DNA of 64,000 bases from contig NZ_QLLN01000004.1 in the NCBI RefSeq assembly GCF_003259375.1, positions 498,495 through 562,494 of the forward strand, written 5' to 3'. Each line of letters begins with the position of its first letter. The first letter of the stretch is position 1. Source of the stretch: Arenibacter echinorum (lineage in GTDB: Bacteria; Bacteroidota; Bacteroidia; Flavobacteriales; Flavobacteriaceae). Below the pieces are notes generated by a model. The model was not told the DNA's origin, did no database searches, and saw only the letters and a program-made list of their open reading frames with translations. This document shows positions 45,552-56,300 of this stretch, piece after piece. The position numbers and the translations under genes are program-made.

Positions 45552-47795
45552 TTAATCCAATAAAAAATCCAATTCGGCAATGGCCGAAGTTTTGCCATTT
45601 CCGGCAATCACTTTAGATTCAATTCCGATATATCTGGCCTTGATCTTGGACTTGAACATATGGGTTCTGGTGGTTGGGTCGTTTATTAAGTTTCCAAACT
45701 GAAAATCTTCAACATTTTCCCAGGATTTTCCATCTGTACTTATTCTAACCACACCCCTTTCAATCATCCCTTCGGAAGAAGAAGTTTGTGGGGTGTAAGT
45801 AAATCCAGTTATGGCATATTCCTTTCCGAGGTCAATATTGATATAATTTTTTCTAGATTTATCAGCAGAGCTCCAGTAGGTTTCGGGATTACCATCAAAG
45901 GCGTTTATAGCAGCATGATCCCCCTCAAAACTATCCTCCCCTACAGGCTTCCAATCCTTTTTTACAATTCCGAAAAGCTCCGAAGTAACACTTCCCAATT
46001 TTCCATTTACCTCTGCTACCGCCTTAACCTCACCCGAAGGAATTATAAAAGATAAATTATAAATTTCTGAAGCTGTAGTAGGTTCGCTACCATCAGTAGA
46101 AAAACGAATGTTGTACCCCGAATTAATATTTCCTGCAATATCTTCCCCGTGCGGTTTCCAACCAAAGCTATCCTTTTTGGGAGATATGGTTACCGCCCCC
46201 TCTACCGATCTTTCAATACTGAGCTGCGGTGGCCTTGCCTTATAATAATGGGCGGATACGCTTGCAATAGCGGGGTGAAATCGGGATTCCAAGATTCTAA
46301 TGCGCAATTTTTGGGTAGTAACTTCGGGGAAACGCAAAATTCGTTTATAACCAATATTGGTAGCTGCAGCTATTTCTTTCCAAGTATTGTCCACCCAAGC
46401 GTCCAAGGCATGCTTTTCCACACGTTCACTATGAGTGTTTATAGCTTCCTGAATTGCCAACCTGTTTAAAGTGATCGGAGCATTGGTTTCAATAACCACC
46501 TCTTGGGCACCAGGACCCAAAAGTTCAAAACTTGCTAGGTCATTGCCCAAGATTCCCTTAGGACCCTTGGCACCAATCAACAAATTGGAACCATAGGTTT
46601 CGCTGATCCTTTGACCAACTTCTTCCAATACTGTTACATCGGTAGGTGAAAACTCACCATCCCTATTAGGTGGAATGTTGAGTAGGAAAGTAGAATTCCC
46701 CCCTACTGATCTTTCATAAATATCAAAAACATCGTCCGTACTACGTACTTTCTGGTCTTCATCATCCCTATAAAACCAGCCTTCTCGGATAGAAGTATTG
46801 GTTTCCGCCTGTTGGTAATGAAGAAATTTGCCCTTATAAAGGTCCTCCCTATTCCCTAAGGATTCATCGGTCAAATCTGCAAAGCTGTTCATTTGATCGG
46901 GGTCATCCTGATAGGGAATTACATTCCATTCCGTATCCCTGGTCTTGCCGGCTTCGTTACCGCACCAACGAATATCCTCTTTCCCAAAAATAACCGCCTT
47001 GGGGGCTAAAGCCCTTATCAATTCCTTCCAGGCCAAATAATTGTAGGTCTGACCACCTTTCCTTTTAGGATGGGCACCATCGAACCAAACTTCATGGATA
47101 GGTCCATACTCGGTAAGCAGCTCAAAGAGCTGGTTTAAAAAATATTCATTGTAATCGTCCACTCTAAAAGTGAAAGTTGTTTTGTTTTCAAAAGGCCTGC
47201 CTTCCACTTGCCTTGGAATGGTTCTTTCCGTATAGTCGCTTAAATTTCCATAAAGGCCATCCTTGTTTTCAATTTGGAACAGATCTGCCGGGGATAGGTA
47301 CACCCCTAATTTTAGCCCATATTTTTTACAGGATTCGGACAATTCCATGAGGACATCCCCTTTTCCATCTTTAAATGGTGAAGACATTATCCCGTGTTCT
47401 GTATAGCGGCTCTGCCACAATACAAAACCATCGTGATGCTTGGCGGTAAAAATCACCATTTTCATACCGGCATCCTTCATAGCCTTGCACCATTGATCCG
47501 TATCCAAATTCTGCAGGTCGAATATTTTAGGATCTTCCATCCCATTTCCCCATTCCATTCTGGTAAATGTATTGGGACCAAAATGAATGAAAGCTATAAA
47601 CTCGTTTTGTAGTGCCTCGTACTGATTAGCTGTAGGCACCACATGGGCCGCCTTGAGCAAAATGGAATCGTTACTGTCCGTATTTGTGACTTCAATAGTA
47701 TTGGACACCGGCAACACCAAAGCATTTGGCTCCGATTTTTGGGAACAGGCCGCCAAAAGAGATACCATGGCTACGTATTGAACTAATTTAATCAT
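45552..47795 (-). CDS. GH29 alpha-L-fucosidase with C-terminal F5/8-type carbohydrate-binding domain
   Basis: The protein has 747 residues from the ATG at 47795, chosen for the lipoprotein signal peptide (VAMVSLLAAC, Cys17). GH29 catalytic region at residues ~55-420: IHFGPNTFTRMEWGNG, FTAKHHDGFVLW, and nucleophile Asp239 in HEVWFDGAHPKR. C-terminal parts are a chitobiase-like beta domain (FSTDGSEPTTASEIYN) and an F5/8-type C (CBM32-like) domain (INAFDGNPETYWSSADKSRKNYINIDLGKEYAITGFTYTP). This is the first gene of the long minus-strand operon, after the terminator at 47857-47898, so its upstream region carries the operon promoter. Confidence 0.92.
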   Translation of the reverse strand: MIKLVQYVAMVSLLAACSQKSEPNALVLPVSNTIEVTNTDSNDSILLKAAHVVPTANQYEALQNEFIAFIHFGPNTFTRMEWGNGMEDPKIFDLQNLDTDQWCKAMKDAGMKMVIFTAKHHDGFVLWQSRYTEHGIMSSPFKDGKGDVLMELSESCKKYGLKLGVYLSPADLFQIENKDGLYGNLSDYTERTIPRQVEGRPFENKTTFTFRVDDYNEYFLNQLFELLTEYGPIHEVWFDGAHPKRKGGQTYNYLAWKELIRALAPKAVIFGKEDIRWCGNEAGKTRDTEWNVIPYQDDPDQMNSFADLTDESLGNREDLYKGKFLHYQQAETNTSIREGWFYRDDEDQKVRSTDDVFDIYERSVGGNSTFLLNIPPNRDGEFSPTDVTVLEEVGQRISETYGSNLLIGAKGPKGILGNDLASFELLGPGAQEVVIETNAPITLNRLAIQEAINTHSERVEKHALDAWVDNTWKEIAAATNIGYKRILRFPEVTTQKLRIRILESRFHPAIASVSAHYYKARPPQLSIERSVEGAVTISPKKDSFGWKPHGEDIAGNINSGYNIRFSTDGSEPTTASEIYNLSFIIPSGEVKAVAEVNGKLGSVTSELFGIVKKDWKPVGEDSFEGDHAAINAFDGNPETYWSSADKSRKNYINIDLGKEYAITGFTYTPQTSSSEGMIERGVVRISTDGKSWENVEDFQFGNLINDPTTRTHMFKSKIKARYIGIESKVIAGNGKTSAIAELDFLLD

Positions 47796-47856
47796 TGAGT
47801 AATATTTGTTTGAATATAATTCCAAATAATGCTGGAATTGGCGTTACTGGTTTCAT

Positions 47857-47898
47857 AAAATGGAACTAAAGCATCAAATTGACATTTAGTTCCATTTT
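47857..47898. terminator. 14-bp hairpin terminator separating the two minus-strand operons
   Basis: AAAATGGAACTAAA (47857-47870) pairs perfectly with 47885-47898, flanked by A and T tracts on both sides. It lies just past the stop of the SDR gene at 47933, before the start of the GH29 operon. Confidence 0.75.
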
Positions 47899-47932
47899 TA
47901 TATCGGCCCAAAAACAGATTTTTAGAGCAAAC

Positions 47933-48709
47933 CTATCCGTTTAATTTAATATAACCTCCATCAATAGGGAAATCGGTTCCTGTTATAAAGGAAGCCTCGT
48001 CCGAACAGAGATAAACTGCCAAGTTTGCCACTTCCTCAGGTTTGCCCATCCTTCCTATAGGTTGGGATTTGGATAATTTCTCGAACATTTCCGCTTCCTT
48101 ACCAGGGTAATTTTTATTAATAAATCCGTCAACAAAAGGCGTATGAATCCTGGCAGGGGAAATAGTATTGCAACGAATACCCTTATCCAAATAATCCTTT
48201 GCCACAGAATAACTCATAGTGAGCACCGCGCCCTTAGACATGGAGTAGGCAAATCTGTCCGAAATACCTACAGATGAGGCAATGGAAGCCATATTTAAAA
48301 TGACCCCACCTTTCTCCTTCATCTTGGATATAACGGCATGCATACAGTTATAGACCCCCTTAACATTTACATTGTAAATGCGATCCATATCGTCTACGGC
48401 CGTTCCTTCCAAATTTCCTACGTGGGCTATCCCGGCATTGTTCACCAAAATATTGATATACTTCTTGGCACTTATAGCGGAAATTATTTCGGCTACCTGT
48501 GCATTATTGGAAACATCACAAGCGTGAAAATTGGCCTTTCCGCCCTTGGCTTCTATTTCCCCCACAACACGTTCTCCATTTTCCGCATTAAATTCCAAAA
48601 TGTGCACATGGGCACCTTGGCCAGCAAACGCTTTGGAAATAGCTTCACCAATACCACTGGCACCACCGGTAACAACCGCTGTTTTGTTTTCTAGACTAAA
48701 AAGTGACAT
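47933..48709 (-). CDS. SDR, probable 2-keto-3-deoxy-L-fuconate dehydrogenase
   Basis: The 258-residue SDR has the intact catalytic set: TGGASGIGE cofactor motif, NNAGIAHVG, Ser in NMASIASSVG, and YSMSK Tyr-Lys. The C-terminal SPARIHTPFVDGFINKNYPGKEAEMFEKLSKSQPIGRMGKPEEVANLAVYLCSDEASFITGTDFPIDGGY block is characteristic, from memory, of Xanthomonas-type 2-keto-3-deoxy-L-fuconate dehydrogenases. It would make the diketo acid cleaved by the FAH-family enzyme. It lies 48 bp after fuconate dehydratase and ends before the terminator at 47857-47898. Compare with the other SDR at 28726, which has an altered motif. Confidence 0.88.
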   Translation of the reverse strand: MSLFSLENKTAVVTGGASGIGEAISKAFAGQGAHVHILEFNAENGERVVGEIEAKGGKANFHACDVSNNAQVAEIISAISAKKYINILVNNAGIAHVGNLEGTAVDDMDRIYNVNVKGVYNCMHAVISKMKEKGGVILNMASIASSVGISDRFAYSMSKGAVLTMSYSVAKDYLDKGIRCNTISPARIHTPFVDGFINKNYPGKEAEMFEKLSKSQPIGRMGKPEEVANLAVYLCSDEASFITGTDFPIDGGYIKLNG

Positions 48710-48757
48710 ATTATTCTTTAGATTAATTATCTTATTTACTATTATACTTTTTCACTA

Positions 48758-50080
48758 CTATTTGGCCATTACCTCATCCTTCCAAATTACACCATCCGGA
48801 AAACTATAGTCCTCCAAAGATTGCTCTTTCATAGTTATACTGTAACCGGGCATGGACGGCGGCATATAGGCCCCATTTCTTATTACCACAGGATCATAAA
48901 AATGTTCGTGCAAATGATCCACATATTCTATAATCCTATTCTCCAAGGAGCCGCTTATAGCAATATAATCTATCATAGATAGGTGTTGTACATATTCACA
49001 TAGTCCAACTCCCCCTGCGTGCGGACAAACAGGAATATTGAATTTTGCGGCCATTAAAAGGATGGCCAATATTTCATTTACCCCTCCTACCCTGCAGCTA
49101 TCGATCTGACAAATACCAATGGCGTTTGCCTGCATTAATTGTTTAAACACAACCCTGTTCTGACAGTGTTCTCCTGTCGCCACTTTTATAGGATGAACGG
49201 CTTTCGCAATTTTTGCATGGCCCAAAATATCGTCCGGACTTGTTGGCTCCTCAATCCACCATGGATCAAACTTTTTAAGCTCCGCCATATTGGCAATAGC
49301 CTCATCCACATCCCATTTCTGGTTGGCATCCATCATCAGTTTTAAGTCGGTACCGATCTCTTCCCTGATAATTCCTGCACGTCGCATATCATCCTTTAAA
49401 TCGGACCCAACTTTTATTTTCATATGTTTAAAACCAGAGGCCTTGGCTTCTTTGCAAAGTCTCCTCATTTTGTCATCCGAATAACCAAGCCATCCGGCAG
49501 ATGTCGTATATGCGGGATATCCATCCTTCAAAAGTTTGTCTATGCGCTCCTGCTTGGAGGCAGCCTTACCCTTAAGAAGCTCCAAGGCTTCCGCAGGCGT
49601 AATGGCATCCGTAATGTAAGTAAAATCTACACAGGAAATCAATTCTTCAGGTGTCATGTCCGCCAAAAGTTTCCACAAAGGTTTCTTTTCCACTTTGGCA
49701 TAAAGATCCCAAACGGCGTTGACCACAGCACCCGTAGCCAAATGAATAACACCTTTTTCAGGGCCCAACCAGCGCAATTGGCTGTCCCCAGTTATCATCT
49801 TCCAAAATGCCCCCATATTGGCAGTAAAACTCTCCAAAGATTTCCCCTTTACCAAGGGTGCCAATGAGTGGATGGCCGCAGCACATAATTCATTTCCCCT
49901 ACCAATGGTAAAGGTTAATCCGTGCCCCTCGAGTCCGTCTGGATGGTCGGTTTTTAGTATTACATAGGCCGCGGAATAGTCCGGATCCGGATTCATGGCA
50001 TCTGATCCATCCAACGACTTGCTCGTAGGAAATCGGACGTCTTTTACCAGAACATCCGTAATTATAATTTTGCTTTTCAT
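48758..50080 (-). CDS. fucD: L-fuconate dehydratase
   Basis: The 440-residue enolase-superfamily protein (mandelate racemase subgroup) matches the length of L-fuconate dehydratase (about 440). Visible features: FPTSKSLDGSDAMNPDPDYSAAYV N-terminal capping region, HMKIKVGSDL with the catalytic Lys, metal ligands in MMDANQKWD and WIEEPTSPDD, and the GEHCQNRV segment. It dehydrates L-fuconate to 2-keto-3-deoxy-L-fuconate. It is the promoter-proximal gene of an operon with the SDR and probably is expressed from the site at 50101-50131. Co-occurrence with fucI means two fucose routes exist side by side. Confidence 0.92.
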   Translation of the reverse strand: MKSKIIITDVLVKDVRFPTSKSLDGSDAMNPDPDYSAAYVILKTDHPDGLEGHGLTFTIGRGNELCAAAIHSLAPLVKGKSLESFTANMGAFWKMITGDSQLRWLGPEKGVIHLATGAVVNAVWDLYAKVEKKPLWKLLADMTPEELISCVDFTYITDAITPAEALELLKGKAASKQERIDKLLKDGYPAYTTSAGWLGYSDDKMRRLCKEAKASGFKHMKIKVGSDLKDDMRRAGIIREEIGTDLKLMMDANQKWDVDEAIANMAELKKFDPWWIEEPTSPDDILGHAKIAKAVHPIKVATGEHCQNRVVFKQLMQANAIGICQIDSCRVGGVNEILAILLMAAKFNIPVCPHAGGVGLCEYVQHLSMIDYIAISGSLENRIIEYVDHLHEHFYDPVVIRNGAYMPPSMPGYSITMKEQSLEDYSFPDGVIWKDEVMAK

Positions 50081-50100
50081 TATTTATAATATTAATAAAA

Positions 50101-50131
50101 CAAAACTAACTGCAAACCTTTTCTATAACAA
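50101..50131 (-). promoter_or_regulatory. Candidate Bacteroidota promoter for fucD
   Basis: On the minus strand TTG (50131-50129) and TAGTTTTG (50108-50101) are separated by 20 bp, close to the Bacteroidota TTG-N19-TAnnTTTG consensus, about 20 bp upstream of the fuconate dehydratase start. Confidence 0.45.
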
Positions 50132-50182
50132 CCACAAGAATCACGAATTTAGATACTTTTTTTGCCAATATTAAGATTATTA

Positions 50183-51049
50183 TCAATTTTGAGTATGAAG
50201 TTTAATATAATCGGATGGCGACATCCCAGTTATGGACTTAAAATGTCGGTTAAAATTTGAAATATTGTTAAACCCGGATTCATAGCACACCGGAGTAATG
50301 TTATTCTTATTCTCTATCAACAATTTACAGGCATAACCAATTCGTATTTCATTTAAATACCGGGTAAATGTTTTTCTGTGGATACGTTTAAAAAACCTAC
50401 TAAAGGCAGAAGGATTCATTTTGGCTATTTCCGCCACATCCTTGGAGCCGATAGGTTGATTAAAATTTTTAAAGACAAACTCATAAATTTCATCCAACCC
50501 TTTATTATCCGTCTTATTAAAGGAATTCAAAAATCCTGGACTTGACATCAACTGATACTCCTCATGATTTGCCAGTTTGTACAAAATCTCAACCAGCTTT
50601 ATAGTTTTTTCAAAAGGTTCATGGCTATGGAGTTTCTTAATTTTTTCGATAAGTTTAGCATCAATATTGGAAAACTTAACCCCTTGGGCAGCCCTTTTGA
50701 TCAATTGCAGTATTGGTTTCATTTCTATGGCATTTAGAAATTCCAACCCTAAAAAATCTTCCTTAAAATGTATGGCAATTGCCTCCGAGACCAAGCCCGA
50801 ATCAGCCTCAAAATAAACCTCGTCATTGAGCCACATATGTGGAAGGTTTTTACCGATCAAAACAAGATCCCCTTCGGAGAATTTCTCAATTCCATCCCCA
50901 ATAAAACGGGTCCCAGTACTTTTGGCAATGTAAACCAATTCCAATTCCGGGTGGTAATGCCAAATTTTTAAAAAATGGGAATACTTGTTATGTGTAACGG
51001 TAAAAGAACTGTTCTGTAAACTGGCCCTATTAAGAAGGTGTAATTTCAT
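50183..51049 (-). CDS. AraC-family transcriptional regulator (cupin-HTH)
   Basis: The 288-residue protein has an N-terminal cupin-like effector domain (HFLKIWHYHPELELVYIAKSTGTRFIGDG, with the HPELE motif) and a C-terminal AraC double helix-turn-helix (IGSKDVAEIAKMNPSAFSRFFKRIHRKTFTRYLNEIRIGYACKLL and NISNFNRHFKSITGMSPSDYIKL). It is encoded 102 bp upstream of fuconate dehydratase on the same strand and probably controls the oxidative fucose genes in response to a pathway sugar or acid (inference). Confidence 0.9.
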   Translation of the reverse strand: MKLHLLNRASLQNSSFTVTHNKYSHFLKIWHYHPELELVYIAKSTGTRFIGDGIEKFSEGDLVLIGKNLPHMWLNDEVYFEADSGLVSEAIAIHFKEDFLGLEFLNAIEMKPILQLIKRAAQGVKFSNIDAKLIEKIKKLHSHEPFEKTIKLVEILYKLANHEEYQLMSSPGFLNSFNKTDNKGLDEIYEFVFKNFNQPIGSKDVAEIAKMNPSAFSRFFKRIHRKTFTRYLNEIRIGYACKLLIENKNNITPVCYESGFNNISNFNRHFKSITGMSPSDYIKLHTQN

Positions 51050-51275
51050 AAAAAATAAATAACAAAAGACACAATTGAGATTTTAAATATACATCTTTTT
51101 TTATTCGGATAAGGAATTGGCAAAAAAAGTATTGCTAAATGTGTAATTTTTAGTTGAATTGAAAGAAATTACATCTTATTTTCGGACGTTAGCTAAAGAG
51201 GTTATTTTTTATAGTGGGAAATAACGTACCTTACATTGTTCTAAACAAAACTCAAATCATTTAATTGCTCACGAA

Positions 51276-51866
51276 ATGTCAGGAAAACCCTTAGACCAGT
51301 TGATTGCTTCCTTGATTAAAGGAAACAGGGCGGCATTCAAGACCATATTTGAACTGTATGAAAAAAGGTTGTACTATTTCATACATTCAATTACTAAGTC
51401 GGATTATGCCTCCGAGGAAATACTTCAAGAAGTGTTTATAAAGATTTGGACAAAAAAAGAAACCATTGATGTAAGACATTCTTTTGAGGCATTTCTTTTT
51501 ACTATTGCAAAAAATTCAACATACAACTATTTAAGGAGTATTGCCTGCCAAGAATCCTTAAAAAAGGAATACTATAAAAACATTAGTTCATTAAACGATG
51601 AAACGGAAAATAGTATTCTGCTTGCCGAATATGAAGATTTGGTAAACGATATCCTAGAAACTATTCCCACTCAAAAACGCAGCATTTTCATTTTGTCCAA
51701 ACAACATGGAAAAAGCAATGAGGAAATAGCAGATCTTTTGGGAATAACACAGAAAACAGTGAAAAACCATCTGTGGAAAACCTTGCAAATTATCAGGACA
51801 GAATTAAAACCTCATATGGCGGACACCATATATTTTTTTCTAACATTCCTCCTGATTACGGCATAA
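51276..51866 (+). CDS. ECF sigma factor (FecI-like, sigma-70 family)
   Basis: The 196-residue protein has sigma region 2 (NRAAFKTIFELYEKRLYYFIHSITKSDYASEEILQEVFIKIWTKKE) and region 4 (IPTQKRSIFILSKQHGKSNEEIADLLGITQKTVKNHLWKTLQ), as in the Bacteroidota ECF factors paired with FecR. It is the first gene of a four-gene unit with FecR, SusC and SusD. In this trans-envelope scheme, cargo binding to the SusC-type transporter relieves FecR and frees the sigma factor to transcribe the locus. The spacing to FecR is 100 bp. Confidence 0.93.
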   Translation: MSGKPLDQLIASLIKGNRAAFKTIFELYEKRLYYFIHSITKSDYASEEILQEVFIKIWTKKETIDVRHSFEAFLFTIAKNSTYNYLRSIACQESLKKEYYKNISSLNDETENSILLAEYEDLVNDILETIPTQKRSIFILSKQHGKSNEEIADLLGITQKTVKNHLWKTLQIIRTELKPHMADTIYFFLTFLLITA

Positions 51867-51966
51867 TTTATCTATTTCGTAAAAAAAACACATCTAATTT
51901 GGGACTTTTGCATTTTTGAGGTGTATTACTTATACAGCCCGTAATACGGCTAATAAAATACTTTAG

Positions 51967-53214
51967 ATGCACAACGAGAACAAATTGGATAAACTCTTCC
52001 AGAAATTGGTGGACAATAACATTTCCGAAAAGGAATTGGATTGTTTAATGGAGCTTATCAATAGTTCTGATCCAGATGAATTTAAAAACGGGATATTGGC
52101 CAAGCACTGGGAAAACGTAAAAACAGGAAACTTGGCCATTAAGAAAAGAATAAAAGGCGATTCCGAAGTTTTATTACAGAAGATTTTATACAAAATAGAG
52201 GACATTGAAAAGAAAAAAAAAGTTAAAACATTTTTTCCACAACCAAATATTGGATTTTGGTCAGGTATTGCAGCAACCTTCTTATTGCTCGTGGGGATTT
52301 ACTTTTACAATCAAAATACTGTAGAAATATCCAACACGCCAATTACCATTGAAAACGACCCGAATTCCGGGGTAATTACATTACAATTGAGCAATGGTAC
52401 TGTTGAAACCATTTCCGAGAACGGGGAGCGAAAAATTACCACTGCCCACGGCAATTTGGTTGCTTCACAGCAGGGCAACACTTTGAAATATGCTACCGCC
52501 GAAGCTGAAGATAAATTGGTGTACAACACCCTTAATATACCGTTTGGGCGACAATTCGACCTGGTTCTGTCCGATGGCACCAAAGTAAAATTGAATTCCG
52601 GAAGCTCCATCAAATATCCGGTCCGTTTCCTTAAGGGACAAGACAGGAAAGTCTTTTTAAAAGGTGAAGCATACTTTGACGTTACCACAGATAAGGCACA
52701 TCCTTTTATAGTAAATGCGGACGAAATGAACATAAGGGTTTTGGGTACTCAATTTAACCTCTCCTTCTATGCTGAAGATGAGGACATCAGTACCGTGTTG
52801 GTGGAAGGGGCCGTAGTCCTTTACAAGGAAGGAGCCGACGTAAATACAAATTCTTCCTCCCAACTGATACCAGGTCAACGGGCGGCATGGAACAAGGTCA
52901 ACAATACCATGACCATTAAAGAAGTGGATACAAACATTTACACGGCATGGAAAGACGGCTATCTTTTATTCAAGGCCTTACCTTTCTACACCATTAGATC
53001 AAAATTGGAACGTCATTTCAACATTACCATCGAAGATAGAAGCGGCCGATTGGCAAACCAAATATACACAGCTACATTTAGAAATGAGACAATTGAAGAA
53101 ATCTTGGAAGCTTTCAAAGAAGATACTCACTTTGAATATATACACGAAGGTTCCAAAATTACAATACTCGATACTAATATTAACTTAAAGAAGATGCCAA
53201 TGAAAACTAACTGA
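51967..53214 (+). CDS. FecR-family anti-sigma regulator
   Basis: The 415-residue protein has a cytosolic N-terminal helical part, one membrane segment (FWSGIAATFLLLVGIYFYN, ~residues 97-115), and a periplasmic FecR domain (RQFDLVLSDGTKVKLNSGSSIKYPVRFLKGQDRKVFLKGEAYFDVTTDKAHPFIV) followed by the DUF4974-like C-terminal half (LPFYTIRSKLERHFNITIEDRSG and IYTATFRNETIEEILEAF). It binds the ECF sigma factor and the STN domain of the SusC protein encoded 119 bp downstream. Confidence 0.93.
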   Translation: MHNENKLDKLFQKLVDNNISEKELDCLMELINSSDPDEFKNGILAKHWENVKTGNLAIKKRIKGDSEVLLQKILYKIEDIEKKKKVKTFFPQPNIGFWSGIAATFLLLVGIYFYNQNTVEISNTPITIENDPNSGVITLQLSNGTVETISENGERKITTAHGNLVASQQGNTLKYATAEAEDKLVYNTLNIPFGRQFDLVLSDGTKVKLNSGSSIKYPVRFLKGQDRKVFLKGEAYFDVTTDKAHPFIVNADEMNIRVLGTQFNLSFYAEDEDISTVLVEGAVVLYKEGADVNTNSSSQLIPGQRAAWNKVNNTMTIKEVDTNIYTAWKDGYLLFKALPFYTIRSKLERHFNITIEDRSGRLANQIYTATFRNETIEEILEAFKEDTHFEYIHEGSKITILDTNINLKKMPMKTN

Positions 53215-53333
53215 TAACATGAGCACTAGACGTATCACTTTTACAAAAAAACCGGAAAATGTTGGCGCATTCCCCGGCATAAGAAAGTGATATAAACAAA
53301 CGAAATGTTTAATCACCAAACCTTTACAAAAGT

Positions 53334-56300
53334 ATGAAAAAATTAAATTTAGTAGGGCCTTTCCATTCGGATTGGCTAAGCAAACATCATTTAAAGATGA
53401 AACTAACGACCTTATTATTAATAGTTTCTCTATTTAAAATTCAGGCCAATACCTATGGACAGAACACAAAAATCACATTAAACCTAAATAACGTAAGCGT
53501 TCAACAGGTTTTTGATGAAATAGAATCCCTTTCGGATTTTAGGTTTTTGTACAACCATGAAAAGGTGAATTTAAAGAGAACTGTTTCCGTAAATGTGAAG
53601 AAAGAACCTATTTCAAATATTCTGGACAGAATATTTGAAGCAACGGATGTTTATTTCACCGTTAAGAACAAGCAGATTATCTTAAATACTGGAAAATTGG
53701 ATAAATCCGTTGTTCCAATTAAGAATACTGTTGACCAAAATACCGTAAGCGGAACTATTTCCGATGCGGATGGCAACCCCTTACCTGGGGCAAACATAGT
53801 GGAAAAAGGAACTACCAATGGGGTTACTGCAGATTTTGACGGTAACTTTACACTTGATGTAGCCAATGAAAATGCAACCTTGGTGGTAAGCTATATTGGA
53901 TTTGCATCAAAAGAAGTGCCTCTTAATGGACAATCCTCTATTTCCGTTAGTTTGGAAGAGAGTGCTGCAGGATTGGATGAGGTAGTATTGATCGGATATG
54001 GTACTCAGAAGAAAAGTGACCTTACCGGTGCTGTGGGCTCTATTAAGTCCGAAGAATTGGCAGAAAGACCGGCAGCTTCCTTGAACCAGGCCATGGCCGG
54101 TAAGGTAGCAGGTGTAAACATAACTTCCGGATCTGGACGACCAGGTGGGAGAACTGTAGTACGAATCCGTGGTAACACCTCGGTAAGTATCGCCAATACA
54201 CCACTTTATGTAATAGACGGTGTAATCCTTAATGCGACCGGATTATCTAACGGTAGTACCCCAATAGATTATCTGAACCCTAATGATATAGCATCCATTG
54301 AAGTTTTAAAAGATGCTTCCGCGACTGCTATATACGGTGCCAGAGGTGCCAATGGTGTAATTTTAGTATCTACCAAAAAAGGAACCACTTCTGGTGAAAC
54401 CCGACTTAATTACGATGTGGATTTCAGTATAGGAACCTTACCTAAAAAGCTTGAACTGTTGAATTCGGAAGAGTTTCTTCGTGTTGAGGAAATTGCATAT
54501 GCCAATGCTGAAAAATTTGACCCGGAAGGATGGGCCGGTGGAAGATATACCGACCCTAGATTAAAAAGAACCGACCCTAGACTCTTTGATGCCAGTGGCA
54601 ACCCACTTTATGATACCGATTGGCAAGATGAAGCTATTAGGGACGCTATTACCCAAAATCACCAACTTTCATTTACAGGTGGTAACCAAAAATCCAATTT
54701 TGGACTGTTTATGGGTTTTAGAGATGAAGAAGGACTTATTGTGGAATCATGGCTGAAGCGCTATTCAGGTAGATTTACTTTGGATACGGAGGTTAACGAT
54801 TGGTTAAAAGTTGGGGGTAGCCTAAGCTACAATGACCAAGACGAAAAGCAAGTAGATCAACTTGGAGGTGGTGGTATCACCACAATGCGTCAAGTTTATG
54901 AGGCCCTACCTATTATACCGGTCCGTTATGAAGATGGCACTTGGGGATCTAACATACACTATCCTGGAATGGAAGGTGGCGGCAGCCCAGTGGCGGTTGC
55001 GAACGATCGTAGGTATTACCTCAAGACCCAGACAGTTTTGGGTAGCTTCTACGGCAATATTGAATTCAATAAAAACCTGGTATTACGAACTACCTTAGGA
55101 ACCAATATCATTAACCAAAGAAACGATTATTACGGAGGTAAGGACCTAAGATATATAGCCTTGCCCGATGGTGCCGCAAGTGTCTCAAACTCACGTTATA
55201 ATTCTTGGCAATTTGAAAACTATTTGACCTATAACAAAGATTTTGACAGCAATAATTCCTTAACGGCCATGGCAGGACTTTCCTGGCAACATGTTGATCA
55301 ATTCAGTTCACTGGCATCGACCCGAGGGTTTGCCGATGACTTTTATGGCTTTAACAACCTTGGTGCAGGGTCTAACCCCCAGACGCCAACTTCGAGCAAA
55401 ATTGCTTACGGGCTAAACTCATATTTTGGGCGTGTCAACTATAACTATATGAACAAATATTTGTTGACACTTACAGGTAGAGCAGACGGATCTTCTAAAT
55501 TTGGACCGGAAAATCAGTTTGCCTTTTTCCCATCAGCTGCATTGGCGTGGAGGGCTTCCGAAGAGGATTTTCTCTCGGCGAACGAAACCATTTCCAATCT
55601 TAAAATTAGAGCTAGTTACGGTACAACAGGTAACTCTGAATTACCAGCTTACCAAGGTTTAGCCGGCTTGTCCAATGGTTCGGTAATTTTTAATGGCGCC
55701 CGCTCCGCCTATACTGTCCCAGGTCGTATGGCCAATCCCGATTTGAAATGGGAAAAAACGGAACAGGTAGACGCCGGTGTTGAATTGGGTCTCTTTAATA
55801 ATCGTATAGGGTTGGAGATTGATCTTTACCGAAAGTTGACTTCAGATATGCTCCTTAATGCTCCGGTACCCTCTTCAAGTGGTTTTACCAATGTATTTAG
55901 AAACGTTGGGAGTTTGGAAAACAAGGGTATCGAAATTAATTTGAATACTGTCAATTTTGATAATGAACTTTTTGGATGGAGCAGTAACTTCAATATTTCA
56001 ATCAATAAAAACGAAGTAAAAGCTCTTTCAGGTGGTGCCGATATTTTCTTAGGGTCTACCTTGATCCGTGTTGGCGAACCCGTAGGTACTTTCTTTGGAT
56101 ATATTGATGAAGGTACATGGAATACCGATGAGGCAGCCCAGGCGGCCATCTACGATAGATTACCAGGTGACATCAAATACCGTGACCTTAACAATGATGG
56201 GGCCATCAATAGCGATGACCGTGCTATCATCGGAAAAGGTATTGCCGATGGTTTTGGAACTTTTTCAAACACCTTCACATATGGCAATCTTGAGCTACTG

